Source of the DNA: Leptidea sinapis
Taxonomy: Eukaryota > Arthropoda > Insecta > Lepidoptera > Pieridae
Length of the DNA stretch: 64,000 bases
Direction: 5' to 3'
NCBI RefSeq assembly: GCF_905404315.1
Contig: NC_066286.1
Coordinates: 10,609,501 to 10,673,500, forward strand
In this document: positions 56,268-64,000 of the stretch, in pieces
How the letters are laid out: every line of letters starts with the position of its first letter
How positions within the stretch are numbered: position 1 is the stretch's first letter
Translations under genes and position numbers: made by a program
The notes under the pieces: model-generated
Database searches by the model: none
Seen by the model: the letters and a program-made list of their open reading frames with translations, nothing else
What the model was told of the DNA's origin: nothing

Positions 56268-57800
56268 AATTTTTTTTTTTTTTTTTAACCATTTATTTCT
56301 GATACAACATTATAAAACGATGTATACATATTATTCTGCCAAACTGCGCAGCAGTTTGTCGGCAGTAATTCTCGTGTTTCGCAAATTATCAAATCAATAT
56401 TATGTTTTTGTGTGTGACAATTTAAAAGTCCCTACCACTATTTCTTAAGTCTATTTATTATGGACATTGTGCTAAGTAGAACTTTCGCAATAAGTTTTTC
56501 ACCTGATTTTTTGTTTTACAATTCGACAATTGTGACGCTATATGGGTAGTTAATTCATTTATTAATGTAGGTATTACCCATTGCATGCTACGCATACCGT
56601 AATAATTACATATTTTAGGTACCACTAGCTTGTTTTTGTTAGATAGCCGAGTTGAGTAGGTATGCACTCTCTGTACTACAAATTTATTTATATCTCGATA
56701 TTGTTCGATTAACGTTAATAATTTTACCTTTTTATCAATTGGAATAATACTACATATTTTAAACAAGCGTTCATAGTTCCCGTTAAGTTTGTTTTTTACA
56801 TTTCTGTTCACTAAGAGCTTTAATGTTCTTATTTGCAAAGTTTTGATTTTATTTTTATTCGTAGTAAAAGTTAGTCCATAGCTACTCAATCCGTAACTAA
56901 TTGTTGCCTCGACCAAAGAGTGATACAGGGTGTACAAAATATTTTTACCCACCGATGACTTTAAGTGATAAATTTTACCAAATACTGTGCGGAGTTTCGA
57001 ACATACTGAGTTAACATGTGCATTCCATGAGAAATTTTTATCAACAATGAGCCCTAGATATTTATACGACGTTACCTGTTCCAACTGACTACATTGACAT
57101 ATTTGTGAGGAACTATGCAAGCAAGAGTAACTATGTCCTATTATTTTAATTTTAATATCTTTATATTGACTATATGGTGAGAATATAGGCATACATTTTG
57201 TCTTTTCCATATTAATAATAATTCCATTGTCATGTGCCCATTTATTAATATTATTAAAATCTTGTTGCAATATGATTTGAATAAGATTTGGGTCTCTACT
57301 ACTATACAATAAACATGTGTCATCAGCATACATATATGCTTTACAATTTTTTATAACTTTGCTCATACTGTTCACATGAATACTATATCCTATCGGACCA
57401 AATATGGAGCCAGTTGGAACACCATTTAATACTGTACCTGGATCAGTCTCTGCTCCAAGGACATTTACTTTAAGTAGCCTGTTTTTGAAATAGTTTTGGA
57501 ACCAGATTTTAATAGGCCCTCGTATACCGCATTCATCCATAGACTGCAATAAGGCGTCGTGCTCCAGCGTGTCAAAAGCCTTTTTAAAATCTATAAAAAT
57601 AGCTACCACCAATTGTTTTTCATTTAAATAAGTATTAACATCATTAGTAAAAGAAGTAAGCGCTGTTGTTGTACTTCTATTTGGTCTGAAACCATGTTGT
57701 ATGTTCGATATAATATTATTATTTTCCAGAAATGCTACTAATTGGCCGACAATGACCGACAAAATAAAATCATTTTTAAAAATGTGTAATAATTAATAAT
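56268..57800 (-). mobile_element. 5'-truncated jockey/CR1-like LINE with poly(A)
   Basis: Minus-strand insertion with a run of about 19 T (its A tail) at 56269-56287, a 3' UTR of about 170 bases, and the reverse transcriptase frame 56458-57762. The 5' end is truncated: upstream of the frame are stop codons at about 57790. No target duplication was identified. Confidence 0.8.
56458..57762 (-). CDS. Non-LTR retrotransposon reverse transcriptase (C-terminal 434 residues)
   Basis: Residue numbers refer to this open frame, which has no genuine start since the element is truncated. It runs from QHGFRPNRSTTTAL (about 22-35) through block A FIDFKKAFDTLEHDAL (D58), GVPTGSIFGP (114-123) and the catalytic YADD (145-148), to the thumb and C-terminal tail ending LLRKFYLAQCP. 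The usual PQG of the GVPQGS motif is PTG here. There are no internal stops, so the insertion is fairly young or this region is by chance intact. It lacks the endonuclease and fingers, so it is not autonomous. Confidence 0.85.
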   Translation of the reverse strand: MSVIVGQLVAFLENNNIISNIQHGFRPNRSTTTALTSFTNDVNTYLNEKQLVVAIFIDFKKAFDTLEHDALLQSMDECGIRGPIKIWFQNYFKNRLLKVNVLGAETDPGTVLNGVPTGSIFGPIGYSIHVNSMSKVIKNCKAYMYADDTCLLYSSRDPNLIQIILQQDFNNINKWAHDNGIIINMEKTKCMPIFSPYSQYKDIKIKIIGHSYSCLHSSSQICQCSQLEQVTSYKYLGLIVDKNFSWNAHVNSVCSKLRTVFGKIYHLKSSVGKNILYTLYHSLVEATISYGLSSYGLTFTTNKNKIKTLQIRTLKLLVNRNVKNKLNGNYERLFKICSIIPIDKKVKLLTLIEQYRDINKFVVQRVHTYSTRLSNKNKLVVPKICNYYGMRSMQWVIPTLINELTTHIASQLSNCKTKNQVKNLLRKFYLAQCP

Positions 57801-58119
57801 TATATGGGTTTCAATTAGTGTTTTTTTTTAAACATAACAGACGCAATGAGCTCTGATGCATTGAATGCAATCAATGTATGATTCACCAAAATTTTAGAAT
57901 CAATTTTTTTTTTAATATATGCTAGTCTTAAGGAACTTGAGATTCTGTTGTTTATTTAATAATATAATATTGTACAATATTTAATTTTAAGAGTTGTTCG
58001 TTTATTTTTAAGTGCTAATCTCTGGACCTACTAGTCAGATGTAAATCATTCTTATACACGAAAGAAGCTTTAAATTACAAATTACATGGTATTTTCTTTG
58101 ATTAACGCGAGTGTTACAC

Positions 58120-58199
58120 ATTTAAATAAAACACTTTTATATGATTAAAACAGTTACAATAACACGCGTTTTAATCCTTTAAAAGTGTTTTGTTTAAAT
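58120..58199. repeat. Palindromic repeat
   Basis: Arms ATTTAAATAAAACACTTTTA (left) and TAAAAGTGTTTTGTTTAAAT-like (right) pair over 32 bases with a 16-base loop. 57801-58119 and 58200-58470 hold nothing else recognised. Confidence 0.6.
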
Positions 58200-58591
58200 A
58201 CAAATTACATTATTAAAGTACAACCTCTATAGTCTGTTCGCCTAGAGTTGATAAATATTATGAAACGTCTGGGATAGCGACAGTCGCTAAATTATCTGTT
58301 TTGTGGTACAGGGCTCGCAGCTGTTGTAAAGCGCAACAAAGCCCGTGGGTAAAATGAGTTAAGAAATCCTGATATTCGATTTGAAGTGATCAAAACTTGC
58401 AATTTCACCCTCGTATTTTCATTGAGGTGATAATCTGTCCCTTATATCCTTATTTGCTTAACTTTATTTTTTTATGACAGTAAGGGCGTCCCTTAGTGTC
58501 CTAAAAAAATTCCTTCCACGTACAAGATTTTTTTTCATGGAAATTAGGGACGAGACGACCTTTTTTTAAAAACATTTTGTTGTAAGTATTG

Positions 58592-58908
58592 TGTTTTTTT
58601 AATGAAAATAAGGGATGAGACTAGCAGGACGTTCAGCTGATGGAAATTGATACGCCCTGCCCATTACAATGCTGATCAGGATTCTTGAAAGACCCAAAAA
58701 TTCTGAGCGGCACTACAATTGCGCTCGTCTCCTTGAGACATAAGATGTTAAGTCTCTTTTGCCCAGTTATTTTACTAGCCACGGCGTCCTTCAGACCGAA
58801 ACAATAATGCTTACATATTTCTGCTTCACGGAAGAAATAGGCGCCGTTGTGGTACCCATAATCTAGCCGGCATCCTGTGCAAAGGAGCCCCGCACTGGTC
58901 AGTAATAT
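58592..58908 (-). repeat. Family S repeat, copy 9 (minus), with a second stub
   Basis: AATGAAAATAAGGGATGAGA start and a TGCAAAGGAGCCCCGCACTG end. A truncated second S start lies at 58532-58560 (TTTTTTCATGGAAATTAGGG). 58909-59550 is AT-rich with nothing recognised. Confidence 0.7.
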
Positions 58909-59554
58909 AAGTAAAATAAATCAATGTCAGTGGCAGACCTGTCCAAATAGGACTATTTCAATTGAATACACAATCGAATCGTATCAACAGTGATATTTGT
59001 TTAGTAAAAACTATTATTTTGATATTAAAAACAAACACTTTAATTTTTATTTACAGATTTCTAATTCTGTGAACAGAATTTTTATTTATATCATTGTCAC
59101 AGATAATATTTTGTCTTCCTCGCAGTATTTTTATTTAGAGTTTAATAATTATAAGTCTTAATTTTAATGAATCGCCTGTTCGTCATAATATTATTATTGT
59201 TTTTGCGTAGTGTTTTTGTTTATTGAATATGAGTTCCTTTTAAACCAAAGTCAATTATAGTTTTCATAATAATTATTATTAATTGATAATTTTCTTTACC
59301 AAAGCTTATCACTTGTACTCAAATAAAATATTTATAATTATTGTTGTATCAAAAAGGTGTTGTAATTTACTTTTTTTAAATAAAATATTTGCATTTTATG
59401 TCTTCCTTTTATTTATAATGGATCATAAAATACCCGCCATATTTATTTTATGAAGTAATTCTTCATTATTATATTGAGAAATGGACAAAAAAATGCAACA
59501 AACCGCGATCAGTATCATCCATTGTATAGTACCTTCTACAAGATCTACATACAT

Positions 59555-59605
59555 CAGCATTTCAGCCGGAAGACGTCCACTGCTGGACAAAGGCCTATCT
59601 ATCAT
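59555..59605 (-). mobile_element. RTE LINE 3' tip
   Basis: CAGCCGGAAGACGTCCACTG, then CTGGACAAAGGCC: the last 50 bases of the RTE tail, in the likely 3' UTR of IFT57. Confidence 0.55.
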
Positions 59606-59682
59606 AACATAGCATACAACATAGCATTTGACACTACGAAAGTAATTCGCAGTATCTCATGGAAGTTTCAAAAAGTAAAATC

Positions 59683-60810
59683 TTAGTAAAGTTCGTTAGT
59701 TATCATTTTAGACTCTGCATTCGTGTAAAAGCTGTTACTTTTCGGATTCTCTCGTGATATTAACATCCATAGAAGTATGACAATTTGAAAATCAAGCTCT
59801 TGAATATCCTTCTTCAACGTTTCCACTGCTTTCTTAGCTGTTATTAATGGGGCATTATCGTTCATCGAAGATCCTTTCGATTCAGTTCGTTGTTTTATAT
59901 TCTCAACTTTCAAAGTGAGTTCATTTAACATTTCCTGTCTCTCGGTAACACCAACACTCACCTCTTTATACTCATTTGTGACTTTATTTAATTCGTCTAG
60001 TAAAGTTCCATATTCTCGTACTTTTGACTGAAACTGTTCATTCAGTATATTCTCTCTAGCGTTAATCTTATCCATTGTAGAACTGATATTACTGTGGACT
60101 TTATTCAATTGCGATCCAGTTGTTTTAAATCTTTCAAGTAGTTCGTCTCTGTAAGACTTCATTTGGCTATGTCTAGCACGCCAATCACGGCCATCTGCAC
60201 TTATTTTTAATCTTAATGCTGGAGCAACCCTCTCTAGTTCCAATTTCCACGCCTCCCAATCATGAATCTTATTTACTAGACTAGAATCCTTTTCATCATT
60301 CTCATTGTATTGCTCTCCTTCCGATTCTTCGGAATAAATAGCCATTTCGTCTTCAACTTTATCCAGTGTTATTTCAGTTTCATCTATTATCTGGTCGGTG
60401 TCTTCTACAGATTCTTCCGTATCACGTATGTCTACAATTGGTTTCTGCCATTCAAAATTATCAAATTTCAATGCTTCGTCCGCTAAAACATTTAAAATAT
60501 AACAGACTTCGTCTCCATAGCCTTGTTTTAACTTATGTGAAGAAAAGTCTACTGCAATATCTTTTTCCCTCAATATATCCACAATCATTGCAATAATTGT
60601 GTTTGGATCATCCTCTTCGTTTGGCTGATCAAAATTTTTGCCAGTTTTTCTAATAAGCCATGCAGCTATTGAGGCGAAAACAAAGAATTGTTCACCGGGG
60701 TTGGTCGATGTTACAAAATAGTATCTACACATCGGCTTCATCTTTATTTGTGGCCGCAATTCTACATCTATTCCTAGTATTCGTAATTTATCCATGATGT
60801 TAAGGTCCAT
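59683..60810 (-). CDS. IFT57: IFT57, intraflagellar transport complex B protein
   Basis: IFT57 (Hippi) is a complex B subunit for anterograde transport and assembly of cilia; in insects that means mainly chordotonal and other ciliated sensory neurons and, in some groups, sperm. The 375-residue frame starts with MDLNIMDKLRILGI (ATG at 60810; a TTG extension to 60849 is not used). It has the conserved N-terminal block (FFVFASIAAWLIRKTGKNFD, DDPNTIIAMIVDILRE, HKLKQGYGDEVCYILNVLAD), then an acidic linker, WRARHSQMKSYRDE, and a long coiled coil to about residue 350. Vertebrate IFT57 is about 429 residues. No intron is visible. The C-terminus (ISRENPKSNSFYTNAESK) is not family-typical. An AATAAA for this strand lies near 59450. 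Confidence 0.9.
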   Translation of the reverse strand: MDLNIMDKLRILGIDVELRPQIKMKPMCRYYFVTSTNPGEQFFVFASIAAWLIRKTGKNFDQPNEEDDPNTIIAMIVDILREKDIAVDFSSHKLKQGYGDEVCYILNVLADEALKFDNFEWQKPIVDIRDTEESVEDTDQIIDETEITLDKVEDEMAIYSEESEGEQYNENDEKDSSLVNKIHDWEAWKLELERVAPALRLKISADGRDWRARHSQMKSYRDELLERFKTTGSQLNKVHSNISSTMDKINARENILNEQFQSKVREYGTLLDELNKVTNEYKEVSVGVTERQEMLNELTLKVENIKQRTESKGSSMNDNAPLITAKKAVETLKKDIQELDFQIVILLWMLISRENPKSNSFYTNAESKMITNELY

Positions 60811-61254
60811 GTTTTCAGTAATAACTTGTACTAAGAAGCTGTAATACAACTACCAAGAACAACACGAATAACGCAAAAACAACTTTTTGTAATGTTTGTT
60901 GTCTTCTCGTTTCCTAGCAACGATTGATAACATCACTAGCTAACAAACACGTCGCAACTCTGATTAGGGTTTACCCTAAGCACTAAGGCTTTACCTAACT
61001 GTAGGTAATAATAATAATACGCCTTTTATTGATTCCAACAATCTTCGAATACATATATATATATAATGTATTATAATCTTAAAACTACGCGTATAATATA
61101 AAAGTTATCTAATTGGAACCCCACTTTGGGTATACTTAGGCCTCCTCTAGAACTGTAGGTAGCTACACAATGATGCAAATCACAAACGGCAAAGATTCGA
61201 TAAACAATCTTATCATATGTATATATATATCAGACTATAACAAAAAAGATCATA

Positions 61255-61445
61255 CCTGCGACTTCATTTTTCGGGCACCAAGGCCCCCGCCCGGCTTCGC
61301 TGTAAAAGCCTTTAGGGCTATCAGCACAGAGGAGGTTTTTAGTTGGGTGTTTACACCCGATCCCGACATATGGGCCCCGCTTCGGCGTCTTCAATGCGTA
61401 AATGTATTTTCCTCCTCTCAATAAAAAGAGAAAAAAAAACAAAAA
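61255..61445 (+). repeat. Unclassified repeat-like GC segment with A-rich end
   Basis: CACCAAGGCCCCCGCCCGGC through CCGCTTCGGCGTCTTCAATG to CCTCCTCTCAATAAAAAGAG and an A run. Its GC content and A-rich end differ from the surroundings, which suggests a retroposed unit. Not present elsewhere in the window. Confidence 0.4.
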
Positions 61446-62185
61446 CCTGCGACTTCGCATACCTAAAGATGTGACTGAGCATGCAGTGCTTATAAAAATT
61501 GTTGTTTCTTAAAACTATTTTATATGAGATTAAGATTTTGCAATATTTTTGTTAGATAGAGTCATGTGGGGCAACTGCACCCAATTTTTAGTAAGCTAAG
61601 CTCTTGTGACTATGGTGTTAGAAGTGAGAATGTGCCGCGGTCATCAAACCATCAGAATATGGTGTTTGTCCTTCACTTTCATAAGAAAAGGTATGCGCTC
61701 TTGTCTGTGGCTCAGTTCCATAGCATCAAATAGGCAGCCGGTAGGACCTAAAAAGATGATTTCAACAAAAAACTGTATACCAGTCGCAGTTGCTTTTTAA
61801 AGCGAATTATAAATAGCAACAAATAGATTCGCTCCAAAACAACGAGCCATTTAAAATATTTGGCAACGAAACCCAATTAGATGTAAATACATTTGAAAAT
61901 TATGTTTCTTGTAGTGCAGCACCAGTGACACATTTCATTGACATAAAACCAATGTTAGCTTTTGGCCAACAGCATAGATTACTCAGTGCGATTAAAGATT
62001 TCTGTTTTAATCTTTCATTGTGATAATTTTAGGCGACACAAGTACCGTAAGTGTTACAGCGTACCGTTTTTATTCCAGTCCTTAGTTGGAACATATTTTT
62101 ACTATTATTAAGCGGAAAAATTATAGACAAACAAATACATTCAGAATTTACATTTACAAAAAATAAACAAATACAACATAGACGC
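61446..62185. other. Intergenic stretch without a recognised element
   Basis: Short frames (for example 61606-61800) look coding-like for a few dozen residues, but I do not recognise them. No RNA gene or bounded repeat is seen. Confidence 0.3.
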
Positions 62186-62189
62186 AATA

Positions 62190-62752
62190 ATGACCACTTC
62201 ATACTACCAAAGCCAAGGACCAATTTTGTCTGGCGCACCCCAGTATCAGCTCGATCCATTTGACCGCGTGCAACGCAGAGCAGCTCGAATTGTCGGGGAC
62301 CCAGTACTCTGTGAACGGCTGGATCACTTGGCGTTGCGTAGAGACATCGCTTCATTATGTGTCTTCTACCGCATTTATCACGGGGAGTGTACCGAAGAGC
62401 TGTTCAACCTGATTCCTTTCCTTCCTTCTTCTTCCTTCCTTCATTTCACCTTCGCACGACACGCCACAAGTTACGATATCATCCCTACCATCTGGATGTG
62501 TGGCGGTCCTCCACAGTGCGGTTTTCAAGGAGCTTTCTTCCTCGTACCACGAAGCTGTGGAATGAGCTTCCTTGTGCGGTGTTTCCGGGACGATACGACA
62601 TGGGTACCTTCAAGAAAAGCGCGTACACCTTCCTTAAAGGCCGGCAACGCTCTTGTGATTCCTCTGGTGTTGCAGGAGAGTGTGGGCGGCAGTGATCACT
62701 TAACACCAGGTGACCCGTACGCTCGTTTGTCCTACTATTCCATAAAAATAAA
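62190..62752 (+). mobile_element. LINE tail L-A, longest copy
   Basis: Begins further upstream in the reverse transcriptase than the other copies (LSGAPQYQLDPFDRVQRRAA, RIVGDPVLCERLDHLALRRD). A CTTCC-rich expansion at 62415-62446 replaces the AAEF region and shifts the frame. The tail, stop at 62693-62695 and A-containing end are as in the other copies. Confidence 0.75.
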
Positions 62753-62802
62753 GAAAAAAGAATGGGCAATGTGGTCTACCTGCTCAACAGTAATTAAATC
62801 TA

Positions 62803-63762
62803 CAGGGTGGACCAAAAGTCCGTTTATAATTGGAATGATGATTTAAAAAAAACTAATTACAGTAGATTAAAATGGTTTATTGTTTTCAATAGTAAACAAA
62901 GAGGGAATTTATTTCTTAAAAATCACATCATCCATATGCAATCCTTCATTATTCTGGCATTGCTGCAATCTAGAGCGGAAATTTTCGATGACAGCTTTAC
63001 ATGTTTCTGTTGAGATGTTTTGGATTTCTGTGCGAATACGATCCTTTAATTCGTCAAGAGTTACTGGGTTGGTTGGCTGGAATGCAGGGGTTTTTGATAC
63101 CATGACATAGTGTCACTCCAATAACGACAATTTTATCTATTAAGATGCCCATTTAGGTGGAAGTGTGCCTTGTTGAGAAAAAAATGTTTGTAAAACTGGT
63201 GAATCGCTCTACCATTTCGTTCGCAAACTGCAACCTAGTAGCATGGTCCTGAGGCCTTAATTCCTGCACCATTTGGATTTTATAGGAATGTTGACTTAAA
63301 TCTTTCTTGAGAATGCCGTTTAATACATCATTATCTTGGCACGTTAAGGACAGCAGACTGCTTTCGAGTTGATAGTCCAGGTTGGTCACGAACAGACGAT
63401 TTTACTCGCTCCACGTTTTCGGGGTCCCTCGACGTTCTAGGCCGGCCAGATCGACGTAAATCCATTGTTGATCCCGTCTTCTCAAACTTGAGCACCCATT
63501 TTTTAATTAACACACCTGATGGAGCTTGATTTTTGTGTCGTAGATTGTAATGATTGCAAAACTTTGGTTGAGCTTAGGTCGCAGAATCGTTGTTTCGATA
63601 GTACTCGCGTACACAAAATGCACGTTGACTACCGCTAAACGACGCCATGGTACTAAATTCCCATTGGCCGTTCTTGCAATGCGTAACCCTTCCACCACCC
63701 TCCGCCGCCGCTGCTAGACGCGGCAACCGATTCAAATGTAAACGGACTTTTGGTCCACCCTG
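62803..63762 (-). mobile_element. Mariner-like element, 960 bases, perfect 24-base inverted ends
   Basis: Ends start CAGGGTGGACCAAAAGTCCG and are perfect complements over 24 bases. Both are flanked by TA (62801-62802, 63763-63764), the Tc1/mariner target. Minus-strand pieces of a transposase: 63331-63513 with a helix-turn-helix part (KWVLKFEKTGSTMDLRRSGR, PRTSRDPENVERVKSSV) and 62909-63103 with the C-terminal PVTLDELKDRIRTEIQNI ... FRSRLQQCQNNEGLHMDDVI. The catalytic region between them is deleted or frameshifted. Confidence 0.88.
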
Positions 63763-63764
63763 TA

Positions 63765-64000
63765 TATCAGTGAAAAGCTTATTTTTAAGTACTTAATTTC
63801 GTTCTATGGAAATATCGCTGTAAGTCCTTGGGTTTAAGACGTAAACTGGGCTGAAACGGACTATTGAGTTCTACTCTTCAAACTGTGCGCGTTAATTATT
63901 TATTGGCTTTCCTTTTTATTATTAAAATGGAAAAAAATAGACGAGAGTTAACTGTTGTGTGCAGCCGTTCTGTTTTCCGACAGCGCCGTTATTAAATAAC
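63765..64000. other. Window end, nothing recognised
   Basis: No open frame, RNA gene or repeat could be supported in the last 236 bases. Confidence 0.4.

Noticed and set aside
175..60810. mesh, LARGE and IFT57 as one functional cluster or new system
   Set aside because: Each is a well-understood single gene family with unrelated roles; closeness alone is not evidence in an insect genome.
60811..60849. N-terminal extension of IFT57 (13 residues)
   Set aside because: It would need a TTG start; the first ATG at 60810 gives a family-typical start.
61170..61424. 84-codon frame with PRPPPGFAVKAF
   Set aside because: It is the translation of a GC-rich repeat-like unit with an A-rich end; both strands are open, which is typical of such repeats.

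Overview
The window looks like lepidopteran (moth or butterfly) nuclear DNA. It is AT-rich, its genes are split by phase-consistent GT/AG introns, and the introns are crowded with non-LTR retrotransposon tails, tRNA-derived SINEs, A^T-inserted Helitrons, hAT, PIF/Harbinger and Tc1/mariner remnants. The placement in Lepidoptera is an inference from the repeat types and protein style. No prokaryotic, organellar or viral genome structure is seen.

Three host genes are supported. (1) Positions 175-22500, plus strand: the 3' part of mesh, a smooth septate junction membrane protein. Seventeen shared exons encode NIDO, IPT-like, AMOP, VWD and Sushi modules. They are followed by two alternative terminal exon sets, each with its own transmembrane helix and cytoplasmic tail. 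Upstream exons lie outside the window. (2) Positions 27018-53928, plus strand: a complete 12-exon LARGE-type bifunctional glycosyltransferase (xylosyl/glucuronyl, matriglycan synthesis) of 702 residues, spread over 27 kb because of transposon-filled introns. (3) Positions 59683-60810, minus strand: an uninterrupted 375-residue IFT57 gene (intraflagellar transport complex B). The three genes act in different processes (epithelial junction, Golgi glycosylation, cilium assembly), and nothing suggests they form a functional unit.

The rest is mobile DNA, roughly as follows. 0.4-16 kb: LINE tails, a Helitron, a hAT MITE with an 8-bp target duplication. 20-26 kb: tRNA-SINE, LINE tails, a Harbinger MITE. 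27-54 kb (LARGE introns): two copies of a double fold-back repeat, many copies of one short A-tailed repeat, a 2.57-kb minisatellite of about 31 units ending at a TATA/initiator motif, a Tc1 transposase fragment, Helitrons and a Harbinger relative. 54-64 kb: an RTE tail split by a Harbinger element, a 5'-truncated LINE with reverse transcriptase and poly(A), and a 960-bp mariner-like element with perfect 24-bp inverted repeats.

I found no clearly new multi-gene system. The observations most worth following up are the minisatellite joined to a promoter-like motif, the mesh tail switch that decides a PDZ ligand, the twin fold-backs in LARGE introns, and an in-frame chimera of two LINE tails. 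All copy comparisons were done by eye within this window only.
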